Origin: Misgurnus anguillicaudatus
Lineage: Eukaryota; Chordata; Actinopteri; Cypriniformes; Cobitidae
Assembly (NCBI RefSeq): GCF_027580225.2
Contig: NC_073358.2
Location: forward strand, 31,832,501-31,896,500
Length of the DNA: 64,000 nt
Direction of reading: 5' to 3'
Position numbers and translations under genes: made by a program. Under the pieces are notes generated by a model. The model was not told where the DNA came from. It searched no databases and saw only the letters and a list, made by a program, of their open reading frames with translations. This document shows positions 42,235-54,703 of the stretch, piece by piece; the first letter of the stretch is position 1; every line of letters begins with the position of its first letter.

Positions 42235-42943
42235 GCCTGTAAATGAATCGTATAGAAATGTGCACTTAAAATTTACTTAAAGTAAACTTACCACATATAC
42301 ACAATTTTCTTCTCATTTTAACATTTCAAGCATGTTGAATAATTCAAAATTTTCAATATGTCAACCCATAATGTTTTAGCACTATAAAGCAGACTCATAA
42401 AATAGGCCTTTTTTTAAATTAAGCATGTTTTCATTAGCAACATGATCACAGTCAGCAAAGTATGATTTAGTCTGCACCTGATTTTATATTTTGGCAAGAC
42501 GCAAAAGTGGTATTCTAAACATTTCACAATAACACAGTTTGAGCACATTTTAAATGTACATGTGGGCATGCATATGTGTGTGCCTCAGTGTTTCTGAAGG
42601 GATGGTGTATCAGATTGCCTTTGAAGCATTAAAAACATGAGTTGAGTCTGGGCACATACTCTGTTATGACTGCACAGCTGTTTCCAAAGCTCAGCAGCAG
42701 ACAGAAAGACCTGCTGGTTAGTCTGAAGGGGATATGGGTGGGGGCTGATTGGCACGGCTGTAGCCAACAGGCCCTCACATTTGGCCTTCTTAGTTAAGGA
42801 CTTTGGCTGAGTTGGGACAACACTGGACGGACAATAAATGTGAACCGTGTACATGTGTTTGTAACAAAGTGCAATCAGATGTGGGGCTAGAGGTGACTGC
42901 ATTTTAATATATTAAAAGTCTACCATGGTACTCGACAACAAAC

Positions 42944-42981
<38 letters not shown>

Positions 42982-43479
42982 CTGAGTTTATTAACACTTC
43001 TCCTTTATTTTCTAGGGTCACTTGTAGTAATAAACCTACCTCATCATCGTTCATAAAAAAATATGCTTTCGCCATCTTAATTGTTCATGTTTATCGCTCT
43101 GTAGAAGAATACATATATGAACAGGCGCATATTGTTCCTCTACAAAGTTACATCGCCAACTACTGGCCCAGCATATGTAAACAGTGTTTTGGTCATTTTC
43201 ACAGATCTGTGTAAACAGGGATCACTTTGACTATGTTGTGGCGTGTGTGTACATTTAGCAAAAACGCGAAATAATAGTTTTTTTTGTCATAGTCGTTGTC
43301 ATGTAAACATATCCTCACTATCAAAATAGGATTTTACAAGGATACTTAATATGATGCCATTTTTGCTATCACTCAGAAAAGTAATTTGTGTAACATACCT
43401 GTATGAAATTATAGTAAAAAATGTTTTAGATATAACTAGAAACACCTAATAGCTTCAACAGTAATTTAGTATTTGTTTA
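42235..43479. other. Spacer with GT microsatellite
   Basis: GT tract at 42,950-42,979. The 105-codon reverse frame at 42,585-42,902 has no recognised motif. CCTTTATTTTCTAGGGTCAC near 43,002 looks like a splice acceptor, but the following sequence soon hits stops. Confidence 0.4.
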
Positions 43480-43610
43480 TTTTTACACGAAAGTATGGGC
43501 ACGTCGAATGCATAGCCTTGCAAAGCATAGTTTATTTGACTCAAATTTTTACGCAGAAGTTAGAAGCATGCGCATTGCGACAAAATGAGCTTCAATATAC
43601 ATTACAAAAG
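43480..43610 (+). repeat. Dispersed repeat, copy 2
   Basis: Aligns with 41,647-41,800 as described there. It directly precedes a Harbinger-type MITE by about 110 bp. Confidence 0.6.
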
Positions 43611-43722
43611 TCTGGTGATGCACGTACTATTCTGATGACAAAAATTGCTATCACATGCACTGTATGCAAACCCTTGTGTATGCGTAAAAATGCAATTATA
43701 CTTCTAGCTTAAGGATGTGTTA

Positions 43723-44195
43723 CTGTGGGTTCACACCAGCCGCGTTTGAGGCGTCAAATTTGCGTGTACAGCGCCTAGTTTGGCGCTTGAACAGTTTGAG
43801 TTTACTCGCTTAAATCGCGCGTGAAAGCCGCGCAAGAAATTCTAGTCATCGAGACATTCATGCAGAAATTCACATCATGGGAGGGGCTTCTGTGACTCCG
43901 CTTGCTTCCTGTAATCACGTCACTACTAGAGCAAGCTCCTGATGGTTAATGCGCCAGGTTTTTCTGCCAAAGTTCAAATTTTTCAAATCATGCGTTTGAC
44001 GCGGCAACGCTCAAATCACGCCATTTGTGCAAACTAGACACGCGAATGAGGCGGAAACGCATCTACCGCGCCGCACTAAACGCCTCATTCGCGCCGCGAG
44101 ACCTCCAGACGCGCGTCAACGTGTCTTCACATTGACTTAACATTGAAATCACTCGCGCTTGACGCCTCTACCGCGCGGCTGGTCTGAACACAGCA
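43723..44195 (-). mobile_element. Harbinger-type MITE, family H2 copy 3
   Basis: CTGTGGGTTCACACCAGCCG at the left and CGGCTGGTCTGAACACAGCA at the right; TTA flanks both sides (43,720-43,722 and 44,196-44,198). The interior runs opposite to 29,287-29,703. Confidence 0.88.
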
Positions 44196-44198
44196 TTA

Positions 44199-45429
44199 TG
44201 CAGCACACCTTTGCATTTCAAAGGGTGCAGTTCATGTTCATGGATCACTGGACTTTAGTGTCGGAATGATGCTGTACAGCCTCAGACAATCTTGGTAGTC
44301 TGCTGCATTCAGAATGGGAATTGCCCCTTGCAAGTTGCATGAAGTATAATTTCTTGGCCGTTGTTTGTGCTGTTAACTGATTGCAAATAAATTGCTCTTT
44401 CATTGGCCGCAATTCATTATTAATGATTTTTCTCTTAGTGTTTACAAAATGCCTAATCTGGCAAAATACAGGACATTGTGGTGGCCTATTTGAGTCAAAA
44501 CACAGTGAAATGATGTTGCCTTTCTGTGCGTCTGTTTGTGCCATGAGGCAAACAAAGCAGACAGGCAGAGTCCCTTGGTGTCCCTGGTGAGTTCCCTGAT
44601 TGACTGAGTGCTATAGTGACCGGTCTGAGATCGGGTCTTTTAGGGAAACAGGCAGGGGGAGGCTCAGCTGGGGTACAATCCATCTAAAAGCCAATTTACA
44701 AATGAAGTGACTGTAATAGGGGCACAGTGAAGGCCAACTGAATTTTGGCTGCAGAGTTTGGACCCCCGTTTGTTGGTTTGAGACGGTTTATCTGAAAAAG
44801 TCAGCAGTGGTACGGTAATCTAGGTTTAATTGGATGATGGGGAATTTATGTTAAGGACGGGGAGGCCAGATGAGGCTGGCTCCTGTGTCAGCTTTTGGTT
44901 GGTAGGACACTTAGAAAAGGTCACTATACACTGATACAGATATGCATAACAACAACTTCTAATGTACTTTTATGACCATTCATTTATAAAACCCTAAAAT
45001 CTGCAATAGTTAATGCAATTATGGTGAATAATTTAATTCGACTTACACAAGGTAACACTATGTGTTGTCACATAGTCACGGCACTGGAGATGAATTGTGA
45101 CCCTGCCTCTGAAAACCCAGTTAAACCATTGTTTGTGGTTTACTGTTTTCTACCAAAAATCATACATAATGTAAAGAATATTATGTGAAAATGAAAGCTG
45201 CGTCCCAATTCGTCTACTTATACTATGCCTTAATAGTAGGTAGGTTTTTGTGTTAGAATATTAGCCTACATACAGTTGAGTGTAGACACTGAGACATACT
45301 AATGCAAAATGGAAGTGACGACTGTTGGCTGGACGACCCTGTGATCCTTAAGAAACTCAAACATCACAATACAGTAACTCATCTTTGCATTTAAGCATTT
45401 CTTTATTCATTAGTTTACATGTAATGTTA
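44199..45429. other. Mostly unique-looking spacer
   Basis: 44,240-44,900 has balanced composition and few repeats. CCCTGGTGAGTTCCC near 44,582 contains a donor-like GTGAGT, but no convincing exon. From about 45,195 (GCGTCCCAATTCGTCTACTT) a MITE-like end appears. Confidence 0.35.
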
Positions 45430-46190
45430 AAGAGCCGTTCACATTATAACGTTAACTATAAAACATATAGGGGTGGTTTCCCGGACAGGGATTAGACTAG
45501 TCCTAGACTAAAACATGTCCAAACTGAAAACAACTTGAACTGACATATCTTAAAATACACCAGTGCCCATTGTTTTGCCTCAAAATGCACACAGGTAATG
45601 TTTTTAGTAAGGCATGTTTGTTAAAACTAGTTATATTTCCTAATTAAACTAAGGCCTAGTCCTGGATTAAGCTAATCCCTGTCCGGGAAATCGCCCCATT
45701 GTTTTGAAAATCGTTTTATATTAAAGAGAACCGCAGAGTTCACACCACAACTATAACGATAATGATACAATAAACGATATCGCGGAAATCACTTTCTGGG
45801 CGATTTTTTCCCAGCTGATGAGCGATAAACCATTGACAACCAATCAAATCTATTTGAACTTAAAGTGCATGCGCACTTGAATACCAGTGGAGAAGCTCAT
45901 TGCTGAGGTCCATAACATAAAATTACCTCAGGTATCCAGCGCTGATGCAGTTGCTGTGTAATGTAATGCTTTTTTTCCTCCCACACTGACCAAGCCAAAA
46001 GTTAAGATATTATTACAGAAACTACTAGATTCACTGTTTAGAGAAGAAATATGCAATATTAGTTAATGCCATTAAAGGCAAGTGATTTGCCCGAGTGCGC
46101 CGCGCGTGAGCGAATTAGCATATAGTTATCGTTATGACGTGGATGCTAATATAATTATCGTTATAGTTATCGCTATAATGTGAATGGCCC
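45430..46190. mobile_element. GAGCCGTTCACATTATAACG element, split
   Basis: The left AGAGCCGTTCACATTATAAC pairs with the right GCTATAATGTGAATGGCCC. TTA occurs at 45,427-45,429 and 46,191-46,193, consistent with a Harbinger-type duplication. CGTTAACTATAA and TTATAGTTATCG are subterminal. A second MITE sits at 45,470-45,697. Confidence 0.75.
45470..45697. mobile_element. MITE with TTTCCCGGACAGGGATTAG ends
   Basis: TTTCCCGGACAGGGATTAGA at the left pairs with CTAATCCCTGTCCGGGAAAT at the right. CTAGTCCTAGACTA faces TAAGGCCTAGTCCTGG. Inserted 40 bp inside the left end of the host element. The duplication is not exact (ATA/ATT). Confidence 0.85.
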
Positions 46191-46193
46191 TTA

Positions 46194-46422
46194 GGTCTGT
46201 AGTTTAATTTATTGGTTCAGTGACGCATTATTTATTTAATTTGTTAATTTTGTGTTGCACACTTAAACTCGGCCCTCTCGCAGTGAGTTGTGGCTAAAAT
46301 CAACCGTTTGAGAGTCCATAGATCTATACTTTGAAGTTTCTAAAGCAGCAGACCATTTGGGAACTTTATGGATTTATTTTAAAATGCATATGATTTGGGA
46401 CATTCTAATTCTAATTTCAAAT
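46194..46422. other. Short spacer, no gene
   Basis: No repeat ends or frame recognised. Confidence 0.5.
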
Positions 46423-46427
46423 ACTAT

Positions 46428-48077
46428 CAGGGCTCAAAATTGTGACCATTGCTCCTAAAATTCAATTGGTGCAACCTCAAAATATATTTGAGAGCATTTG
46501 TGCAGATGCAAATAATTGTTGTGGTGTGACCTGTTTTAATTTCTTTACGAAACGTTTGCATATGCTGTGGAATAATTAGCGAATGTCTCATAGAGATCAA
46601 TGTTCATATTCAGAGCTGCAGTCAGAGTTCATGCGGATTTTATTGTTTCAATGAGAAATGTCGTCAAATGCACACTGACAACCCATCAAAATAAAAGTCA
46701 TTTAAAAGTAATGAAGCTGACAGAAATTTATTACGATTGTATAATACAATCTACTTAAAAAAATTATTATTTTATAATTGTTTTTATTTCTTAAGTAATA
46801 TAACCACACTCAAAATATTTATACTTTCATTTTATTTTAAATAAAGTTTTGTTATGCAGCACTTTGACTTAAAATAAAATGCAATGTTTTAAAAATATAT
46901 ATAATTTTTGTTTTTATTTGATTATTTTAGAAAATATTAATTATTACATTTTAGGAATACAGAATCCAGAAAAAGTTAAACAGAAAAAAATGGGATTTGT
47001 GAAAATAAATTTGTATGTAACTTAATTGAATTAAAAATAAATAATTAAAAATAACATTAAATGGTCTTTATAGGGCTCCATGAATCTACACATTTTAAGC
47101 ATAAGAGCCAAGCGCAAGTCAAGTGTGTGACAAATAATTTAAAATCAAGTTTTAATTGTTCAAGCTTTTAATCTTGAAGCAGGATGATGAAGTTGTGGTG
47201 CTCCTGTAATTTTCAATGGATGCTCCATTGCTGGTGTTCCTTACTTTAAAATTTGGGAGCACCAGTGCTACCTACTAATGGCGCTTTTCCATTGCATAGT
47301 GCCCCACGGTTTGGTTTGGTTTGGGTCGGGTCAGCTTACTTTTGGGAGCTTTTCCATTAGGTGCAGTACGTAGTACCCGATACTTTTTCGTACCACCTCG
47401 GTTGGGGTTCCAAGCGACCCGAGCTTATAACAAACGTGACGCGAAAACACAGTAGATCACTGATTGGTCTGAGAAAATCGTCACTACAGCGTCATCGCTA
47501 TAATATAGATTACCTTTACCTGTAGCTTGCGCTGTGTCGAGCAAACATGTTGTCATCTGTGCTCTGCTATAAGTTCCCAAACTCCCTTTTAGCGATGAAA
47601 AACATCCAGAGGTTGAGAAACAGGAACACCATAACAGTTTTTTCCAAACTTGCAGTTTGTAGCGGAACATTCGCGACGAGCACGTCAGCATTATATGCTT
47701 AAATGCAACTTCAATGAGGCTTAGCGGAGCGCCGTCGACTGATGCCGCGGTGTTAAACAGAAACTGTCATGTGAGACAGAGGTAAACGCGATGTGCAAAC
47801 ATCTATTTGTGGTGGCCAATTTTAATTTTGTGGCGGACTGAGAAATAAATAAATGTATGGGAATGTACAACAATGCTCTCACTTGTATGATGTCACAGCA
47901 GTATGCAGCGCAAATATAACGACACACCTATAATCCCTCCCACTGCGAAGTGATACCAAACTTGATGGAAAAGCTAACCACGCCAAAGTGAGGTGAGCTG
48001 ACCCGACCCAAACCAAACTAAACCGTGGGGCACTATGCAATAGAAAAGCGCCATAAAAAAGTAAATTTTGAGCCCTG
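46428..48077 (-). mobile_element. CAGGGCTC element with 5-bp duplication, copy 2
   Basis: CAGGGCTCAAAATTGTGACC at the left and AAATTTTGAGCCCTG at the right. Exact ACTAT repeat on both flanks (46,423-46,427 and 48,078-48,082). The GGGAGCACCAGTGCTACCTA block near its right end matches the left end of copy 1 inverted. Harbinger MITE 47,279-48,053 is inserted 24 bp from its right end. The middle is very AT-rich (46,680-47,060). Confidence 0.87.
47279..48053. mobile_element. Harbinger-type element, TGGCGCTTTTCC, copy 1
   Basis: TGGCGCTTTTCCATTGCATA at the left pairs with TATGCAATAGAAAAGCGCCA at the right. TAA flanks (47,276-47,278 and 48,054-48,056). A second inverted block GGTTTGGTTTGGGTCGGGTC faces GACCCGACCCAAACCAAACT. 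Reverse frames of 68-88 codons have no transposase motif. Copy 2 is at 53,046-53,783. Confidence 0.92.
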
Positions 48078-48082
48078 ACTAT

Positions 48083-50635
48083 TTAGGATGGATGGTACAC
48101 AGATTGGGAAGCAGGGATATCTTTAATATTGACTGAGTAATAGAGGCCACCAAAGATTCAAGTCTATGGGAAATCAAACTTTGATGCTCCTCATCTCATA
48201 TTTATAATAAATTGTGTGTTTATTATGTGCATGTGCTATGTTTGAGTTCATGTGATGTGTTTGTATGACACCTACTAAAATGGCCAATCACTAAAGAGAT
48301 GAAATGTATGTGTGCGTGTGTGTGTGCAGCAGGCCATGGAGTGTGGGCCTATTTTGTGATCGGTTCAGAAGGTGATGGGGCAAAGGGTTCAGTTCAGTCG
48401 GCGAAAATGTTCCATTATGTTCCAATTACCGTTGCGGGCTGTGTGTGCGGCGGCATCAGACCTCGTCCAGGTGATAAAGTAAACGGGAGGTGGGTTGGGG
48501 GAGATGGTGGGGGTTTGCGTGGCAAGGAGAGTATTCATACTCCCTCATTTCTCAAGGGAACTCTCTCACTGTTTGGAGAGCAGGACACATAGGGGTCGTC
48601 CTGTCCCCCAGAATCGCTGCGGTATGTGTGCTCAGCATTCGCTCGTCTGTGTTGGGAGAGATAAAGAAAAGAGATGGAATTAGTGTGTGTGCGTTTTAAA
48701 ATGTTGTGGTATTCAAAGTCACTTTTTGTCTGGGTCATAGATAAAGTTCAGTAGATCATATCCAAAGTTGAAGTCAACGGGGACGCTTCTTGTCTTTAAA
48801 AGCAGTGATTCCCTGCCTGGAATGTGTTTGTGCTTGAGAGGGGTTAGAAATTATGTGTTTCCCAGTAAGCAAGTGAGGGATTGTGGGAAAGACGAAACGA
48901 GATTCATTGTGACTTTCCCAGAGTTAGATGAAGAGTAAAGGAACGCTTGAGTCAATGGTCGACTGCCAGACGATGGCTGTCATTTCTGCCTGTTTGCGTC
49001 ACATGACTAGACTGCTCATTAAGACCTGAAATAGATGGATTTAGTCTCTGGGCTATTTTTAGCCGAATTTAAATGCTGACGAGCAGTGCCAGGCCCTTGT
49101 GTCTGACTTTTAGACCTCGCTGTCTTTCTCTCTTCATACAATTTGCCAAAGCCAGAATTAGACCCGATTAGTTGGGAATAGCAAAAAGAAACGCTAGTCC
49201 CGGGTTAAAAACATTATGCCAAGTTGTCAATGTTGTAACTCTTTTTTAAAAGGTCAATAAAACTAGCCAAGAAAAATCTAAATTTTTACAACATTGTCCG
49301 GTTAAGGCAGTGATGTAAGCAATGAAGGGGAATGGAGTGAAATGAAAATATTAAAACAAAAGGGAAAGAAGGGAGTGAAACGGAGGAAAAATATTGGGTT
49401 CTGAAAAGTCCACCCACAGCTGCCTCTTTAAAAAAAACTTCATTCTGGTTTTCGGCCTATGCTGTGTGTGTGTGTGCGCGCGCGTGTGTGTGTGGCTCCG
49501 TCGGCTTTGTCCCTCAAAGAGCTTTTTTTCTTGCTTTGCTTTTTCCCCACTCTCTTTTTTTCCTGGAGAGAGAGGCTGGCGCCAGCAGTCTGGAACAGAG
49601 CTGACAGGATTTGAATTATAGAAGCTGAACGGGAGGGGTGGGGGGACGGGGGGTTGGTTTGGTGGATGGAAGAGAGAGAACGAGCAAGAAATAGGCGAGG
49701 AGGGGGAGCAGAGAGATTCGGTTTGTGTGTGTGTGTGCGCGTCTGTGTGTGTGGGTGATTGAGTGTAGCAGAAAAAGGGTTGTTATTTCAAAAGCGACAG
49801 CCACACAGGCGAATCGGGCGGAGGTGTCGGGTGTTTGCTAAGCTAGCTATCTCGCTTTATGGTCGGCATAAAAAATGTTTAATAAGTAAATAAAGAAGAT
49901 ACTTGTAGCTTTAATCATCACCAAAGCTAACATGCTCACACTGTGTTAAATAGTAATGAGATTTTGGATACCCCAGTCTAAGTTCATTTTTTTATTTCAC
50001 GGAGAGTCTTTTCTGTTATGCGGCTTAACCAGCCCTCCTCGTGAAGCTCTGTATTTGTATACTGCAAAATCTTTTACATTTCAAAATGCTTGTAAGAAAT
50101 TCAACCACAAACACAACGATAGGTTTCACCATTTAACTACCAAATGTTAAATCCACATTCACCCCGCTTCTCAGGCCATTCGTTCCTCTCCACCCTAAAA
50201 TTGTTTCAGGCTGCAGAAGACATTCCAGACCCAAGCATCTGCTTTCCCCCCATTCATTTCATCACCCATCATGCACTGATGGAGCAAACATGAACACAGT
50301 GAACTCAAACTTCACTGCGAACCTCCAGCTTCTCTGTTATAACTGCACTAGAACTAGCATGCAGCTAACTTAGAGAGTCTTTTGAGCGAACAACATAAAC
50401 AGAATAAAAACAGAGCTATGTGTGCTTGTGAGGATGTGTTTGTGAGAAATGGTACGAGAGAACAGCCTGTTCTGGTGAAGGGAAAGCACAGAGTGTTTTG
50501 AGTGTGAAACGCCCCGGACTGGAAGTGATTCCAAATGTTGGGCTCGGACCGAAGAAAACATCGATGTGGAGGGAGAAAAACACACAGGCTGACACACGGT
50601 GATTGAGACCAGAGAAGAAGTGTTCCTGTGGATCT
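48083..50635. other. Longest stretch with few recognisable transposons
   Basis: No inverted-repeat ends were found over 2.5 kb. GT tracts occur at 48,308-48,327, 49,461-49,491 and 49,723-49,752, with a G-rich patch at 49,630-49,655. Around 48,960-49,190 and 49,500-49,850 composition is balanced and looks unique, as expected for host regulatory DNA or an untranslated exon. Overlapping frames up to 117 codons (50,370-50,723, reverse) lack motifs. Nothing coding can be supported. Confidence 0.4.
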
Positions 50636-50639
50636 GTTG

Positions 50640-50732
50640 ATCGAGTATTGCGTTAGCAGTGCTAAAGGTCATGGGTTTGATTCCCAGGGAGAGCAGACAT
50701 GGTGATGAAATGTATAAATGCATCTGCTAAAC
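50640..50732 (+). mobile_element. tRNA-derived SINE, short copy
   Basis: ATTGCGTTAGCAGTGCTAAA, a good B box (GGGTTTGATTCCCAGGG) and the tail AATGCATCTGCTAAACGCAT. The A-box end and most of the tail body are missing. It overlaps the start of an incidental reverse frame. Confidence 0.75.
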
Positions 50733-51028
50733 GCATAAGGGTACTTTAAGTGCCGGAGTTCCCGCTGTTACGGAAAACCTGGCAATATTTGGGGAATATT
50801 AAAATTGGGATTTCCAGGTCTGGAAAGTTACAGAATTTCATGGCAAAAAGTTTTTTAAATTGTTCATAGCAACTCTCTTAATTTTTTTCTTATTCAGTAA
50901 AGTCCAGTTTATAGTCGTGCGCAAGGTCTACGCCGTAGGTCTGCGTAGCCTGACGTGCACCTGGCTAAATTTTTAACAGGGTGTCAGTTCTACGCGGACC
51001 GCAAGCACTGTGATTGGTCCACTAGAAC

Positions 51029-51926
51029 CAGTGTTGTTTTCGTCAACGATGACGATAACGAAATAATTTTGTTGACGCACCTTTTTTATGACAATAATGC
51101 GACGATGACTAGCTAAAAATAGCTCTAAGCTGACGAAAACATGACGAGGCGCTTTCGAGTTTTCGTTGACAAGACGGAACGAAAAGGATTATAAGTCTGA
51201 CGTTCACATTTTGCCTATTTTGCGTGAAATCTGTCTGTTTTTAGCTAAAACGTATCAGCAATGCTGCCGCTTCCTATCCGTTTTTTTGGGTACGCCCACC
51301 ACCCGGCTGCCAACATTGCTGCGCACGCGTGCACCAGATTTCACACAACAACAACACACCTGCGGCTGTGGCGAGTTCAAAGGACCGGTGACGCCAATAA
51401 ACGTAAACGACGAGACTATCGTCGTTATATATAATCCATCAGAAAGAAAAACAGAATGCATATTGGGAGACGGCGGTAAACATGGCCACAAACTAGGTGG
51501 GAAGAATACCACCAACCTCAAGCGGCACCTGAAGCCTCATCACCCTGATATTTTTTTAAAGGTAACTAACAAGTCACGCTGTTAACATATCATATACATT
51601 CAATTTTACTCGATAAACGGTTTGTGACACATTTCATGGTAAGCTTAAGGTTATACATGTATCTACTTGTCAAACCTAAGCCCATTTCCAATACTTTTTT
51701 ATTTGTTAAAGACTACTTCTTTTACTAAAATTTTTCTTAAACTTCACTAAAACCTTTTTGCGTTTTCATCGACTAAAACTTGATGAAAACCTTTTTGTGT
51801 TTTCGTCAACTAAAACTTGACTAAAACTATCAAGTTTATAAGTGACTAAAATGTGACTAAAACTAAAAAGCATTTTCGTCCAAAAGACTAAGACTAAAAC
51901 TAAAAGGGCTGCCAAAAACAACAATG
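51029..51926 (+). mobile_element. hAT element with BED-finger relic
   Basis: CAGTGTTGTTTTCGTCAACG at the left and GGCTGCCAAAAACAACAATG at the right. Exact 8-bp duplication ACTAGAAC (51,021-51,028 and 51,927-51,934). AAAACTTGACTAAAACT-type repeats mark the right subterminal region. The BED part of its transposase survives, the catalytic part does not. Confidence 0.92.
51166..51585 (+). pseudogene. hAT transposase BED zinc-finger remnant
   Basis: In the last third, SERKTECILGDGGKHGHKLG, then GKNTTNLKRHLKPHHPDIF is a BED-type finger: the N-T-T-N-L-K-R-H-L-x3-H-P core is clear. BED fingers let hAT transposases bind the element's ends. Only one Cys precedes the His pair, so the second metal ligand seems lost. 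The first 90 residues do not resemble a transposase and may be intron or 5' region read through. The dimerisation and DDE regions are absent, as expected from an internally deleted copy. Confidence 0.7.
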
Positions 51927-52269
51927 ACTAGAACCCCTCCCGTCAGGTAAAAAACTGCGTCATTGGTATTTCCATTTGCGATGGTGAGAACAAAGATGGA
52001 CCATGTTGAGGAATGAGCAACATTAGTCGCTGTTTATTTACTTTCATCACTGCTGGTCATCTCAAAACACACAATAAGTCTCCTTCATTTGTGGGTTAAA
52101 CTTGCCAAGCTGCTTCTTCATTGACGTTCATGCTGCTACTGTGGTAACATGCGTAGATACTGCCGACCAGCGGTCTGCATGTATGTTTGCACACGGCGAA
52201 AAAGTATAAATGAAAACCGGCGCGTAACCTACGCCGTAGGACCTACGCACAACTATAATGAGCCCTTAA

Positions 52270-52969
52270 TCTGTGACTAGAAAAGTCAAGGGAAGTCAAT
52301 GGTCAAAATATATGGAGACTTCAAATAGACATAGAAAAATAGCAATAAAGGTTGATTCATAGTTACAACACAAAGACACATATGCAGATGTAGTTGTATG
52401 TATAGAGGAATTACACTTTATGCCTGTTCGCCTCTTTCTTTTTACTCTGATACCTTCACGTGCTAAATGCATGTATTTGCAATCCACATTACTCACTTAT
52501 TATTGCCTTTCTTGTGTGGTGCACTGCTTGTGTGACAGATATGCATATTAAAATAGAGAGTTGGGAGGAAAAAACGAAAAGGGGCACCTGATGAAAAAAG
52601 AGAAAATAAAAACAACTGGGGACTTGGTGTTTATCTCTCTGCCACTAGACCTGCTGTGGGTTATATAGAGCTCTGGTGTGGCCGCTGTAACGGTCTTGTC
52701 ATGGTTATTTCACTCTAATGAGACAATAAGCGGTCCCCTGTCCAAATCAAGGGTTGATGTCAAATGATCACCATTACTTGTGTGAAAAGGACTTCAGCAG
52801 GTCAAGTCTGGCTCCGTGCACCAAGGTCATATTTCAAAGATTAAGATGAAAGTTAATACAAGATAAAAATTTTATCTCGCTGGTGATTTAGGCCATGAAG
52901 TGCCTAATGCAAAGTTTAATCTTTTGAAGTTTACACCAGACTAAGTTAAATTAAATGCAGTATATTTTA
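52270..52969. other. Spacer, possibly unique host sequence
   Basis: 52,620-52,860 has balanced composition and no repeat ends; it is a plausible conserved non-coding candidate. No gene is supported. Confidence 0.35.
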
Positions 52970-53045
52970 TACAATGCTAAAAATTAAGGTCAAAAGTGGT
53001 CTCTTGCTGCCACTGGGGCTGTACCCTTTCAACAAGTACACCTAA

Positions 53046-53783
53046 TGGTGCTTTTCCATTGCATAGTACCCAACGGTTTGGTTTGGGTCAGGTCGGGTCA
53101 GCTCACCTCACTTTGGCTTTGTTAGCTTTTCCATCGCGTTTAGTAACACTTTAGAGTGGGATGGATTATAGGCGTGTCATTATATTTGCGTTGCCTACTG
53201 CTGTGATATCATACAAGTGAGTGTGTCGTTGTACATTCCCATACATTTATTTATTTCTCAGTCCGCCACAAAATAAAAATTGGCCACCACAAATAGATGT
53301 TTGCACATCGCTTTTATCACTACCTCTGTCTCACATGACAGTTTCTGTTCAAACACCCGTAAGTCGACGCATTTATGCGGACGTGCACATCACGAGTGTG
53401 CCACCACAAACGGCAAGTCTGGAAAAAAACAGTTATGGTGTTCCTGATTCTCAACTTGTGGATGTTTTTCATTGCTTAAAGGAAGTTTGGAACCTATAGC
53501 AGAGCACAGATGACAACAGGTTTGCTCGAGACAGCGCAAGCTAGCATGAAGGTAAAGCTAATCTTTTACATTATAGTGATGACGCTGGTAGTGACGATTC
53601 TCTCAGACCAATCAGTAATCTACAGTGTTTTCGCATCAGGTCTTGGTATCAGTCGCTTGGAACCCCGACCAAGGTGGTACTAAAAAAAGTATCGGGTACT
53701 ATGTACTACACCCAGTGGAAAAGCTCCCAAAAGTACGCTGACCCAAACCAAACCGTGGGGTACTATGCAATGGAAAAACGCCA
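53046..53783. mobile_element. Harbinger-type element, TGGCGCTTTTCC, copy 2
   Basis: TGGTGCTTTTCCATTGCATA at the left and GCAATGGAAAAACGCCA at the right; TAA flanks (53,043-53,045 and 53,784-53,786). The body is the reverse of 47,279-48,053: here GTGTGTCGTTGTACATTCCC lies on the left. The 92-codon frame at 53,221 is incidental. Confidence 0.92.
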
Positions 53784-53915
53784 TAAGGAGATCATACCAT
53801 TCATGAATAATTTAAGGAAAATGTTATTTGTGTCTTTTTTCATTTATTAGTACCTCAGAAGTTTATATTGGTACCAAAGTGTAGATCTTAAGACTTTAAA
53901 GGCATATATTAGTAC

Positions 53916-54333
<418 letters not shown>

Positions 54334-54372
54334 GTACCTAAATGTACCTATCGGTACCAAATGAACAGTATA

Positions 54373-54602
54373 CACTCTTAAAATGTCTGGGTTATTTTTG
54401 ACCCATGCTGGGTAGATATTGGACAGAACACACCGCTGGGTTAAAAGTGACCCAGTGCTGGGTTGTGTTAACCCAAACCATGGGTTATCATAACCCATGG
54501 TTGTATAACAACAACCCAACTTTGGGTCATTTTAACCAAGCATGTGTTCTGTCCAATATTTACACAACATGGGTCAAAAATAACACGGCCATTTTTAGAG
54601 TG
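54373..54602. mobile_element. TA-flanked MITE with GGGTTATTTTTGACCC ends
   Basis: CACTCTTAAAATGTCTGGGT then TATTTTTGACCCATG at the left; CATGGGTCAAAAATAACACG then GCCATTTTTAGAGTG at the right. TA on both flanks (54,371-54,372 and 54,603-54,604), as for Tc1/mariner-type MITEs. The centre repeats TGGGTT/AACCCA motifs. A fragment of the family is at 27,195-27,332. Confidence 0.92.
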
Positions 54603-54703
54603 TACACAACTGTACCTAAATAGTACATTTTTGGACCTTTTAAAAGGGTGCTGCCCATATTACAGCTCGTGACCATTTTGGACCGTTTTTTTTTGGTAGT
54701 GTA

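Larger units (their letters stand above)
50901..52266. mobile_element. Harbinger-type MITE, family H3 copy 2, split
   Basis: AGTCCAGTTTATAGTCGTGC at the left, GCACAACTATAATGAGCCCT at the right. TAA flanks (50,898-50,900 and 52,267-52,269). Outer sequence matches 15,012-15,425 (CCTGACGTGCACCTGGCTAA, TTTGTGGGTTAAACTTGCCA). A hAT inserted at ACTAGAAC divides it. Confidence 0.88.

Noticed and set aside
43002..43214. Possible exon after an acceptor-like TTTATTTTCTAG
   Set aside because: Stops appear almost at once in the frames following it, and no donor fits.
47425..47927. Cys-rich reverse frames inside the TGGCGCTTTTCC element
   Set aside because: The second copy at 53,046-53,783 does not keep these frames, so they are incidental.
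51255..51521. 88-codon reverse frame opposite the BED-finger relic
   Set aside because: A shadow of the forward hAT frame, which carries a recognisable finger.
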